The translations under genes were made by a program, and so were the position numbers. Below, piece after piece: positions 7,473-15,127 of a stretch of DNA of 56,690 nucleotides (position 1 is its first letter; each line of letters opens with the position of its first letter). Below the pieces are notes generated by a model. That model was not told the DNA's origin, did not search any database, and saw nothing but the letters and a program-made list of their open reading frames with translations. This DNA is from Cohnella xylanilytica (GTDB lineage: Bacteria; Bacillota; Bacilli; Paenibacillales; Paenibacillaceae), in NCBI RefSeq assembly GCF_014212175.1, contig NZ_JACJVR010000119.1, positions 1-56,690 on the forward strand. The letters are read 5' to 3'.

Positions 7473-8276
7473 GTGCGTAATCCGACGATCCGCAAGCTTT
7501 CCTCCTTTTTCCACAAGTCCGATCCCGAGTACGAGGCGTTCCTTCGCAAGCACGAGGCGAAGTCGCGGGGGCAAATTCTGTGGTACTTGTCGCTCGCCGT
7601 CTTCCCCGGCGTTCTGATGTACGTGCTGATCTATCCGCTGCGGGAGACGCTCGCATCGTGGACGGGGTTGTCCAGCCACTATCTTCAATTCGCGATTTTG
7701 GCGTTAATGGCCTCCGGCTGGCATATTCTTTTCCCTCTATTGATGCTAAGGTATAAGGATAGGCTGAGCTTCCGAGATTCCCTTCGCTATCTGGGATTTA
7801 CCCGGCCGGATGCCAAGGGATTGCTGCTCGTGCTGCCGGTCATTACCGTGCTGTTCACGGCTCTGTCCCTGCCGTACATGAAGTACGTGTTCCCTCCGCT
7901 GAACGAATGGCTGGACGGGATTCCGGCGCTGCATATGGGCGAATGGCACATCTACAACCAAGGTTACTACGACTTCCCGTGGCCGCTGCTCGTTATCGGA
8001 CTCATCGGGAATTTCATCGGGGAAGAGATTTATTTCCGCGGGTATCTGCTTCGGAAGGTCGGGGCTCTGAGATACGACTGGCTCGTCATCAGCGTTCTGT
8101 TCCAGTTCTATCATATGTGGCAGGCGCCTATGAATTGGGCGTTCATCCCGCTTGCCCTCATCATCCCCTGCGAGATCCTGATCAAGCTGCGGAAAAATAT
8201 TTACGTAGCGATTATATTCCATCTTTTCATCAACATGCTGTGGGGCGCCATCACCCTCTATCTGGTCGGCGTGTGA
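7473..8276 (+). CDS. CPBP-family intramembrane protease (CAAX protease-like)
   Basis: A 267-residue polytopic membrane protein with the three hallmark motifs of the CPBP/Abi family: EEIYFRGYL (paired glutamates and arginine), FQFYHMW, and HLFINMLWG near the C-terminus. The GTG at 7473 is preferred because AGGTGA lies 6 bases before it, whereas an ATG at 7467 would touch that site. Family members are Rce1-like glutamate proteases or, in several Gram-positive bacteria, partners that modulate sensor kinases (Abx1 with CovS, SpdC with WalK). It is encoded 36 bases before a ComP-like kinase, so a role in that signalling pathway is a reasonable inference. Confidence 0.85.
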   Translation: MRNPTIRKLSSFFHKSDPEYEAFLRKHEAKSRGQILWYLSLAVFPGVLMYVLIYPLRETLASWTGLSSHYLQFAILALMASGWHILFPLLMLRYKDRLSFRDSLRYLGFTRPDAKGLLLVLPVITVLFTALSLPYMKYVFPPLNEWLDGIPALHMGEWHIYNQGYYDFPWPLLVIGLIGNFIGEEIYFRGYLLRKVGALRYDWLVISVLFQFYHMWQAPMNWAFIPLALIIPCEILIKLRKNIYVAIIFHLFINMLWGAITLYLVGV

Positions 8277-8312
8277 CCGATCGGAGCGGCATGGACGCTC
8301 AGGGAGGTTCTG

Positions 8313-10625
8313 TTGACGTTGTTCTCGAGAATCGGGCGGATTCCGGCGTTCCTCTTGGTCCTCGCCTTCGCAGGGATGGCCGTCTTCATCCACGCCTATT
8401 CGATCCGGTACCCGTACATCGGAATGGTATTGAAGCATGAAGGCGGGGAATGGCGGGTAGACAGGGTCGATCCTTCGGGCCAAGCGGGCGAGCAGCAGGC
8501 GGCGCCCGGAGATAAAGTGTCGACCATCGACGGAGTACCGGCTCCGGAACGCTTATCCGGCCAGGAGAAGACGTCCTTGCTGCGGGCCCGGTCCGTCGTT
8601 CTGGAACGATCGGACGGTTCCAGGCATGAGCTGGTTATCCGGACGGAGCCCGTCGACTTGTATCAAGCGGCGTTCTCCCTGGTTTTGGAAGGAGTGCTGA
8701 TCGGCTTCGGCGTGCTGGCTGTTCGCAAGAACGGCGCTTCCCGCCTCGTTCGCCGTTTTTTCGTCTTGAACCTGGTCATGGCGTATGCGATCCTGACTTT
8801 AAACTCGACGGAGATGCTGCTGTCCGACTTCATTCTGATGATAGCCTCTATCTGGTTGCCTTATTTGCTGCTGTCGATCTGCATGGAGCTCGTCTTGCGG
8901 GCGCCGCCTCCCCCGGCGAGCCGGTTGCTGGCTGCATACCGGGTATTCTGCGTCGGCTTCTCGCTGTATGCCGTCTATGCCGTGACCGGAGACGAGCTCC
9001 CGGCCTTTATCCGGGAGACCGTTCATCTTGTGTTCATGTTCGCCTTGCTCCTGATCGTCTCTATCGTGACGCTCTATTGGAAGAAGCTCGGCCGCGTCGA
9101 GAGGAACCATGCGCTGGTGCTTGCCGCCGGCGTGCTGCTCAGCTTGCTTCCCTACGTATTCCTCTACGCGATTCCCGATCTGCTGGGGGAGAGCTACATT
9201 CTATCCGCGGAGTATTCCCTGATCGGACTCGTCCCCTTGTCGGGCACCCTGCTGTATGTGCTGGGAAGGCGCAGCTTGCTGGATATGCAGGTGTACATCT
9301 CCCGGCTCCTGATCCACGGCGCCTACTTCGGGAGCGTATTCGTCCTCTTCTGGACCGCGCGGCCGCTAGGGCCTATCTATGCATTCGGTCTGTTCGTCCT
9401 CTTGACGTACGCTTATCGCCGATGTCTGCAATGGTCGGCGCGGGGAGCGGAGCGGCGCAAGGAGTGGCTGGAGCGGCAGAAGCTGAAGCTCTCGATCCGT
9501 CTTGCGGAACAGCAGAACGTCCGGGATATTCTGCGCATGCTGGGGGAAGTCGTCCACAGCGCGATCGACGTCGAAGGCGTGTGCATCGTCTGGCGGGATG
9601 GAACGCAATCTCTCGCGCAGGGAACGGGCATTTACGAGAACCTGGATAGCTTGCAGGAGATCCAGGAGGCGAACCGGCTGGACCCGGAAGAGCTGGAGAA
9701 GCGCTTCGGCTTCGGCTGCGTCGTCCCGTTCGAGCAGGAGGAAGCTTCGGCGTTCGGCTTCCTGTGCATAGGACCGAAGCGGAACGCCTCTCTCTTCACC
9801 ATGGAAGAACGGCGTCTGGTCGACGGTATCCGGCTGGAGGCGCTGCGGCTGTTGTCGAACGCCCGACAGCTCGCCGACTTAAGGAAGGAGTATCTGCGGA
9901 CCCAAGCGCAGAACGTTCGGTTCGAACGGGACGTCAGCGATATCAAGAAGACGAACCGGATTCTGCTCGAAGCGCAGCAGTCGGAGCGGATTCGCACGTC
10001 TCATTTTCTCCACGATCAGATTCTGCAGAATCTCATCTTCCTCTCCCGGGATCTGGAGGATCTGGCCGATCAAGGCAAGGTGGAGGCGCAGCGAATAGGG
10101 GCGTGGCTCCGATGCGTCTATGATTCCCAGCGGGATATCCGCCTGTTCTGCGACGACCTGTATCCGCACATCGTCGATAAATCGGGGCTGAGAGAGTCGC
10201 TCCTCTGGCTGCTGCGGGCGGTCGGCGAGAGAGGCGCGCTCCAGACGGAGCTGATCTGCGACCAAGAGACGTTGGAGCCCATGGATCCGATCGTGAAGCA
10301 CAATCTGTTCCGGATCGTTCGGGAGCTGACCCATAACGCGCTCAAACACGCGGAAGCGACCCGGCTCGAGATCCGTCTCGGGAAGGAGCCGGGGGGCGGG
10401 ATTCGTTGCGCGGTGAAGGATAACGGACGAGGCTTCGATCCGGCCGCGCTTCATCTTCGGGAAGACGGCAAGGAGCCGGCGCATCTGGGGCTCGTCTCCG
10501 TCAGCAGCCAGATCGGCTACCTCGGCGGGGAGTGGGAGCTTCGTTCCGCGCCGGGCAAGGGGACGGAGATCGCGATCCGATTGCCGGCGAGAGAGGGGGA
10601 GATGGAGAGATGGAGTCTAGCGTGA
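8313..10625 (+). CDS. ComP-like sensor histidine kinase
   Basis: A 770-residue membrane kinase, nearly the size of Bacillus ComP. The TTG at 8313 follows AGGGAGG. Order of parts: a first membrane helix (about 10-30), an extracellular PDZ-like segment (QAAPGDKVSTIDG, about 60-75), about seven further membrane helices (115-360), a GAF-like region (395-525), a HisKA_3 dimerisation domain with the phospho-acceptor in HFLHDQILQNL (about residue 567) and an HATPase domain (VRELTHNALKHA, VKDNGRGFD, GLVSVSSQI, GKGTEI). It is expected to phosphorylate the overlapping response regulator. No peptide pheromone or isoprenyl transferase gene lies nearby, so its ligand is open. Confidence 0.88.
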   Translation: MTLFSRIGRIPAFLLVLAFAGMAVFIHAYSIRYPYIGMVLKHEGGEWRVDRVDPSGQAGEQQAAPGDKVSTIDGVPAPERLSGQEKTSLLRARSVVLERSDGSRHELVIRTEPVDLYQAAFSLVLEGVLIGFGVLAVRKNGASRLVRRFFVLNLVMAYAILTLNSTEMLLSDFILMIASIWLPYLLLSICMELVLRAPPPPASRLLAAYRVFCVGFSLYAVYAVTGDELPAFIRETVHLVFMFALLLIVSIVTLYWKKLGRVERNHALVLAAGVLLSLLPYVFLYAIPDLLGESYILSAEYSLIGLVPLSGTLLYVLGRRSLLDMQVYISRLLIHGAYFGSVFVLFWTARPLGPIYAFGLFVLLTYAYRRCLQWSARGAERRKEWLERQKLKLSIRLAEQQNVRDILRMLGEVVHSAIDVEGVCIVWRDGTQSLAQGTGIYENLDSLQEIQEANRLDPEELEKRFGFGCVVPFEQEEASAFGFLCIGPKRNASLFTMEERRLVDGIRLEALRLLSNARQLADLRKEYLRTQAQNVRFERDVSDIKKTNRILLEAQQSERIRTSHFLHDQILQNLIFLSRDLEDLADQGKVEAQRIGAWLRCVYDSQRDIRLFCDDLYPHIVDKSGLRESLLWLLRAVGERGALQTELICDQETLEPMDPIVKHNLFRIVRELTHNALKHAEATRLEIRLGKEPGGGIRCAVKDNGRGFDPAALHLREDGKEPAHLGLVSVSSQIGYLGGEWELRSAPGKGTEIAIRLPAREGEMERWSLA

Positions 10626-11233
10626 AGGTCGTCTTGCTGGACGATCATTATCTGGTGATGGAAGGGCTCAAGAACCGCCTGCAGGAGGAATCGGACATCC
10701 AGGTCGTCGCCGCGTTCACCGATCCGCGCGAGCTGCTGAAGGAGCTTCCCCGATACGAGCCCGACGTCGTCATCATGGATATCTCCATGCCCCACATAGA
10801 CGGGTTCGAGTTGACGATTCGGCTCAAGCGGGAGTACGGAAGCAAGCTGAAGATCGTTATCCTGTCCGGCTACGACTACGAGGAATTTTACCGGAAGGCG
10901 TACGAGGCGGGCGCAAGCGCGTTCCTGTCCAAGCAGGCCACGTACGGCCAGATCATCAACGCGATCCAGATGAGCCTGTCCGGCCATGTGCTCGTAACGG
11001 AGAAGTACGCCAGGCCCCAGCCGGACAAGCTGACTCCGACGGAGCGGGAGGTGCTGAAGGCGATCGCCAAGGAGAAGACGAATAAGGAGATTGCCGAGGA
11101 GATGGGCGTCAGCCAGAGGACGGTGGAGTATCACCTGGCGTCCATCAACCAGAAGCTGGGCGCGAAGACGCGGATCGGCGCCGTCGTCAGAGGGTACGAG
11201 CGGGGGATTCTCGGCTGGGGCGACGACGATTGA
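10610..11233 (+). CDS. ComA-like response regulator (NarL/LuxR family)
   Basis: A 207-residue regulator with an N-terminal receiver (acidic pair LLDDH, phospho-acceptor in VVIMDISMP, switch lysine in FLSKQ) and a C-terminal LuxR helix-turn-helix (LTPTEREVLKAIAKEKTNKEIAEEM, QRTVEYHLASINQKLGAK). The ATG at 10610 lies inside the end of the kinase gene, a 16-base overlap, so the two are translationally coupled. The long frame continues upstream within the kinase but is not coding there. It resembles ComA/DegU. Its targets are not evident; no ComA-box search was done. Confidence 0.9.
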   Translation: MESSVKVVLLDDHYLVMEGLKNRLQEESDIQVVAAFTDPRELLKELPRYEPDVVIMDISMPHIDGFELTIRLKREYGSKLKIVILSGYDYEEFYRKAYEAGASAFLSKQATYGQIINAIQMSLSGHVLVTEKYARPQPDKLTPTEREVLKAIAKEKTNKEIAEEMGVSQRTVEYHLASINQKLGAKTRIGAVVRGYERGILGWGDDD

Positions 11234-11459
11234 GCATCCCGCGAGCGATGTCGCGAAATACGATTCGTTAGATCGAAAAAATGCCGAAATTCGGCGAAAC
11301 CGCGTCTCCTGAATTCGTTAGCCGCCTTTCCCCCCATCGAAACTGGAATGAGGTCGGTCTTCGTTTTTTTTGAACGAAGAGAATGACAGCGCGCGATCGA
11401 TGAGGCATTATGAGGGAGTAGAGGCGTTTGAATGATCTTGCACAATGGAGGCTTTGGCC
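11234..11459. other. Intergenic region with two small hairpins
   Basis: A 226-base gap. GCCGAAATTCGGC (11283-11295) is a perfect palindrome, and TCTTCGTT / AACGAAGA (11358-11379) is an inverted repeat around a T-rich loop. Neither is a classical terminator. No Fur-like box was recognised in front of the AraC gene that follows. Confidence 0.4.
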
Positions 11460-13118
11460 GTGAGCCACTCACAGATCCCGGAATGGGAGGAGTCCCGATT
11501 CCCGCTATACGCGGCTGACCGCATTCAGTCGCTATACGGCTCATCGAACCGGCCGATGCACGCCATCGACGAGGAGCTGACCGTCCTGATCGCGATCGCC
11601 GGGGGCGAGGGAATGCTGAAGGTCGGAGATAAGAGCTACGAGCTGACGGAAGGCAGCGCCGTTCTTCTTCCGCCTCGAAGCCGCGCCGCTCTGATCGCGA
11701 GCCGGCCTCGCCGGCTGCACGCCTACAAGCTGGCGATCGCAGCCATGGACCCTCCGAGGGGAGCGAGCTCGGCCGCCTTAACGAGGAGCAGCGAGGCGGT
11801 CTCCGGCTCAAGCGTCCTGTTCTTCCCTCGCGAGCCCGCGATCGTCGCCTGCCTGGAGGAGCTCTATATCCACCGGTCGCCCGAGAACGAAGCCCGGCAC
11901 GTGCGCAATCAGATCGCGTTCCACCAGGTCGTTCTCCGCTTGCTGGAGAGGCAGCCGTCCGGGCACGAGGCGAACGAGCAGCCGTCGATGGAACGCAGCA
12001 TCGCTTATATGGAGAACCATTACCAGGAGAAAATCACCCGGGAGAGGCTGGCCGAGATCGCCGGCGTAAGCCGGTCGCACTACTCCATTCTCTTCAAGCA
12101 GCGGACCGGCTTCTCGCCCAACGAATACTTGTCGCGGCTTCGCGTGAACCGGGCCAAGGAGCTGCTGCTCAACGGATCGGGCACTCTCCGCGAGATCGCG
12201 CAGAAGGTCGGCTACAAGGACGAATTTTATCTCAGCCGCCGGTTCAAGCAGCAGACGGGAGCGCCGCCTTCGGGCTTCGACCCCGGCTCGATCCGGCGCG
12301 TCGCCGTCTGGCTCTCGCCCTACGCCAGCCATCTCCAGCTGCTCGGCTTGGAGCCGGCCGTCCTCGTCTCGGACAGCGCCGAATACGTGAACGCGGACGG
12401 CCTGCGGCCGCCGGAGGCGATGAAGTTCGTGGGCGCCGGCCGTCCGCTTGAAGAAGCGAAGTCGGTCATGCGGGACAACGGCGTCGATCTCATTATCGCG
12501 GCGGGCGACCACTTGAGCCATCTGGGCTTGAACCCCGGGCGGCTGCGGGAAGTAGCGCCGGTCGCGGACGTCTCCTGGATGGAGATGGGATGGAAGGAGC
12601 ATCTTCGGCAGATTGCGCGGTTGGTCGGCCGGAGCGACCGGGCGGAGAGGTGGTTGGCCGAATTCGAGCGGGAGGAGTCGGCGGCCCGCGAGCGGATGCG
12701 GCGAATCGCAGTCGCGGGCGAGACCGTCACGATTCTCGTCGTCAAGCCGGACCAGCTGCTCGTCTACGGAGCGCGCAATGTCGGGTACGTCATGTATTAC
12801 GCTCTCGGCTTGCGCCCTCCTGCCGGAATCCGGCGGGAGATGGAGAGGCACGGGGAGCGATTCCATTCTCTCCCGATCGAGCTCTCCCGGCTCGGGGAGT
12901 TCGCGGGAGATCGGATTCTGTCGATCGTCTTCCCGGATGCGAGAGGCTCCGTCGCGCATTCCGAATCGGTGTTCCACTCCTCCTACTGGGACGAGCTGCC
13001 CGCCGTTCAACGTCATCAAACGCATTTTCTCGAGGTAGACGACTGGATTCCCTACAATCCGATCTCGATTCGCCTGCAGCTTCGCCGGGCCGTCGCCCTG
13101 TTCGCCGGCGATCAATAG
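11460..13118 (+). CDS. AraC-family regulator fused to a siderophore-binding domain (Btr-like)
   Basis: A 552-residue regulator. An N-terminal cupin-like part (about 1-150) is followed by two AraC helix-turn-helix motifs (ITRERLAEIAGVSRSHYSILFKQ and LREIAQKVGYKDEFYLSRRFK, about 190-280) and a C-terminal domain of about 260 residues that looks like a helical-backbone siderophore-binding protein (KFVGAGRPLEEAKSV, IIAAGDHLSHLGL). This is the plan of Bacillus Btr, which senses ferric bacillibactin in the cytoplasm. The GTG at 11460 is chosen because GGAGG lies 8 bases before it; the ATG at 11445 has no ribosome binding site. It is followed by a siderophore-binding lipoprotein gene, its likely target. 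Confidence 0.88.
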   Translation: MSHSQIPEWEESRFPLYAADRIQSLYGSSNRPMHAIDEELTVLIAIAGGEGMLKVGDKSYELTEGSAVLLPPRSRAALIASRPRRLHAYKLAIAAMDPPRGASSAALTRSSEAVSGSSVLFFPREPAIVACLEELYIHRSPENEARHVRNQIAFHQVVLRLLERQPSGHEANEQPSMERSIAYMENHYQEKITRERLAEIAGVSRSHYSILFKQRTGFSPNEYLSRLRVNRAKELLLNGSGTLREIAQKVGYKDEFYLSRRFKQQTGAPPSGFDPGSIRRVAVWLSPYASHLQLLGLEPAVLVSDSAEYVNADGLRPPEAMKFVGAGRPLEEAKSVMRDNGVDLIIAAGDHLSHLGLNPGRLREVAPVADVSWMEMGWKEHLRQIARLVGRSDRAERWLAEFEREESAARERMRRIAVAGETVTILVVKPDQLLVYGARNVGYVMYYALGLRPPAGIRREMERHGERFHSLPIELSRLGEFAGDRILSIVFPDARGSVAHSESVFHSSYWDELPAVQRHQTHFLEVDDWIPYNPISIRLQLRRAVALFAGDQ

Positions 13119-13142
13119 TCCAAGCCCTTTTCCGAACAAAAA

Positions 13143-13165
13143 GGCATGGCCCGCCCGCCCATGCC
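13143..13165. terminator. Hairpin between regulator and binding-protein gene
   Basis: GGCATGG (13143-13149) pairs with CCATGCC (13159-13165). The T tract lies on the minus-strand side (AAAAAGG on the plus strand), so as an intrinsic terminator it would work better leftwards, although no leftward gene is present. It may still pause or end transcription of the AraC gene. Confidence 0.4.
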
Positions 13166-13169
13166 TCTC

Positions 13170-13208
13170 TATAATAGATGGAGTAAATGAGAATGATTTT
13201 CATAATCA
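13170..13208 (+). promoter_or_regulatory. -10 element and Fur box for the siderophore-binding lipoprotein
   Basis: TATAAT at 13170-13175 is followed by TGAGAATGATTTTCATAATCA (13188-13208), a close match to the Fur consensus (TGATAAT-N-ATTATCA type). The box would cover the transcription start region, so iron-loaded Fur should repress the gene at 13257. No clear -35 is seen; a Btr-like activator encoded upstream could compensate. Confidence 0.75.
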
Positions 13209-13256
13209 CCATCTCGATCGCAGGGATCGTATAGGGAAAAGGGAGAGAGAAGCTTG

Positions 13257-14264
13257 ATGAGAAAGTCCATTGTTGCACCCCTAGTTCTGATTCTCGTTCT
13301 GCTGATGAGCGCATGCGGCGGCGGCAACGACTCGGGCGGTTCGTCCGCGCCGTCTCCGTCTTCGTCGTCTTCCTCGGCCGCTCCGTCGGATTCGGCAGCG
13401 CCGCCGGCATCGCCTTCGTCGTCCCCGTCGGCATCGGCCGCCGAAGAATCGGGCACCCGGATTTACGAATCGGAGCTTGGCCCCGTCGAGGTGCCGGCCC
13501 ATCCGCAGCGGGTCGTCGTCCTTACCCGGTTCCTGACCGGCAACGTCATGATACTCGGCGTTCCGCTGGTCGGAGTGGACGAGATGTCCAAGCAGAACCC
13601 GAACTTCGCGGAGAAGCTGAAGGACGCGGAAGTCGTCTCGGAAGACAACCTCGAGAAGATCATCGAGCTGAATCCGGACCTGATCATCGGACCGGCGGAG
13701 GTCAAGAACCTCGACACCTTGAAGGAGATCGCCCCGACGGTCGTCTATACGTACGGCAAGGTCGACTTCAAGACGCAGCAGATCGAGATCGGCAAGCTGT
13801 TGAACAAAGAGCAGGAAGCCAAGGACTGGGTGGCGGATTTCGACGCTCGCAGCCATAAAGCCGGGGAAGAGATCAAGGCGAAGATCGGCGCGGACGCGAC
13901 GGTGTCGGTCATCGAGACGTTCAACAAGCAGCTCTACGTCTATGGAGACAACTTCGGCCGCGGAACCGAAATTTTGTACCAGCAATTCGGACTCCACATG
14001 CCGGCGAAGGTCGAGGAGGCGACGAAGAAGGACGGCTACTTCGCCTTGTCGACGGAAGTCATGGAGGACTATATGGGCGATTACGTGATCTTCAGCAAAG
14101 ACGCGGACCAAGACAACTCGTTCCAGCATACGGAGACGTACAAGAAGATTCCCGCCGTCAAGAATCAGCATGTTTTCGAAGCCGACGCCAAGGCGTTCTA
14201 CTTCAACGATCCGCTGAGCATGGAATACCAGCTGGACTTCTTCATCCGGCATTTTCTCGGATAA
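13257..14264 (+). CDS. Iron-siderophore ABC transporter substrate-binding lipoprotein
   Basis: A 335-residue lipoprotein. The ATG at 13257 follows GGGAGAGAG and starts a signal peptide ending in the lipobox LLMSAC. A serine/proline/alanine-rich linker of about 45 residues tethers the FhuD/FepB-type domain (GPVEVPAHPQRVVVL, IIELNPDLIIGPAE, APTVVYTYGKVDF). It should capture a ferric siderophore at the outer membrane face. No permease or ATPase gene follows, so it must use permeases encoded elsewhere, perhaps the FecCD pair at 44791-46862 in this window. It is controlled by a Fur box and probably by the adjacent Btr-like regulator. Confidence 0.9.
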   Translation: MRKSIVAPLVLILVLLMSACGGGNDSGGSSAPSPSSSSSSAAPSDSAAPPASPSSSPSASAAEESGTRIYESELGPVEVPAHPQRVVVLTRFLTGNVMILGVPLVGVDEMSKQNPNFAEKLKDAEVVSEDNLEKIIELNPDLIIGPAEVKNLDTLKEIAPTVVYTYGKVDFKTQQIEIGKLLNKEQEAKDWVADFDARSHKAGEEIKAKIGADATVSVIETFNKQLYVYGDNFGRGTEILYQQFGLHMPAKVEEATKKDGYFALSTEVMEDYMGDYVIFSKDADQDNSFQHTETYKKIPAVKNQHVFEADAKAFYFNDPLSMEYQLDFFIRHFLG

Positions 14265-14346
14265 ACGAGCGGAGTTCGCGGCCTTGCATGCAACAAAATC
14301 AAGATAAAGACGTCAAAGAGGTATCCTTCTTTGGGAGCTGTTCGGA

Positions 14347-14700
14347 ATGAGGAAGGCCATCCCTGCGTTGATCTTGGTCTGTTTGATTTTGTCGGCGTGC
14401 GGCCAGACGCGAACGTTCGAAGGAGCCTTGTTCCGTACGGACACGGATAAGAGCGCCTTCGGCGTGGATTGCTCCGACGAGATCAACAAAGGCAAAGTCA
14501 ACGTCGACGACGTTGGTTATGTCTGTACCGTAAAGACAGACGGGAAGACCCGGCTGAAGGACGCTGAAGGCCGTTCCTTGAAGCCGGAGGATTTCTCAAG
14601 CGGAGACCTCGTTCGGGTAATGCTGTCGAGAGCGCAGACAATCACGGAGTCAAACAGGTCGTTCCAAGCGAAGGAAATCGTTCTTCTCGAGGCCAAATGA
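14347..14700 (+). CDS. Small hypothetical lipoprotein
   Basis: A 117-residue protein with a signal peptide and lipobox (LILSAC, cysteine at about residue 18). The mature part is small and mixed alpha/beta, with two further cysteines (VDCSDE and YVCTVK) that could form a disulfide. GGGAG lies 8 bases before the ATG, and a strong terminator follows, so it is probably a single-gene unit. The pattern 'DEINKGKVNVDDVGYVCTV ... SSGDLVRVML' resembles DUF3221-type small lipoproteins, but I could not confirm this. Confidence 0.75.
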   Translation: MRKAIPALILVCLILSACGQTRTFEGALFRTDTDKSAFGVDCSDEINKGKVNVDDVGYVCTVKTDGKTRLKDAEGRSLKPEDFSSGDLVRVMLSRAQTITESNRSFQAKEIVLLEAK

Positions 14701-14713
14701 ATGTTGCCGCAAC

Positions 14714-14760
14714 AGGCCATCTCCAAGTCGTGTTCGATGACGATGGAGATGGCCTCTTTG
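14714..14760 (+). terminator. Rho-independent terminator
   Basis: AGGCCATCTCC (14714-14724) pairs perfectly with GGAGATGGCCT (14745-14755), followed by CTTTGTTGTTG. It insulates the small lipoprotein from the biosynthetic cluster that starts at 14874. Confidence 0.85.
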
Positions 14761-14873
14761 TTGTTGCGACGATAGGGCTTGGGGCAATTGGAATAATCAG
14801 GAGATAAATTCATACACATGATTGTGCGCGTTGCGAAGGACGCGTTATCTTCAGCGATTGGAGGGAGTTTTAC

Positions 14874-15122
14874 TTGCAAGAGCAAATTATCCGAATCATC
14901 GCCGAGCTACAGAAGGACCCCGAATTGACGAACCGGTTGAACGGCCAATCCAGCATCGTACGGGATTCGGGCATGGAGTCGCTGCAGATCGTGCAGTTCA
15001 TTCTCCAGGTGGAGAAGGAGTTCGGCACCGAGATCGACTTCGATACGTTCGACATGTCGCTATTGGATTCGGTCGAACGGTTCAGCGAATACGTACGGCG
15101 CAGCGCCGCGGCGGCGCTCTGA
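14874..15122 (+). CDS. Stand-alone acyl/peptidyl carrier protein
   Basis: An 82-residue acidic carrier protein. The phosphopantetheine attachment serine is Ser36 in DSGMESLQ (canonical GxDSL with Glu for Asp), and the second half (VEKEFGTEIDFDTFDMSLLDSVERF) is typical of carrier-protein helices 2 to 4. It starts at a TTG after GAGGGAG and is the first gene of a forward operon. With an ATP-grasp ligase 5 bases downstream it probably carries an amino acid that is loaded, modified and transferred, as BtrI does in butirosin synthesis. No phosphopantetheinyl transferase gene is seen in the window. Confidence 0.88.
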   Translation: MQEQIIRIIAELQKDPELTNRLNGQSSIVRDSGMESLQIVQFILQVEKEFGTEIDFDTFDMSLLDSVERFSEYVRRSAAAAL

Positions 15123-15127
15123 TTCCG

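Noticed and set aside
7319..11233. comX/comQ-like genes near the ComP-like kinase
   Set aside because: No frame with an isoprenyl-diphosphate-synthase motif (DDxxD) or a short peptide ending in a Trp-containing C-terminus was seen between 7319 and 8312 or after 11233.
13143..13165. Strong minus-strand terminator before the siderophore-binding gene
   Set aside because: The T tract does lie on the minus strand, but no leftward gene exists here, so a firm call was not made; listed only as a low-confidence hairpin.
14818..14928. 36-codon leader-like frame (MIVRVAKDALSS...) overlapping the carrier-protein start
   Set aside because: Part of it is the carrier gene in another frame; AGGAG lies 14-18 bases upstream, too far, and there is no attenuator structure.
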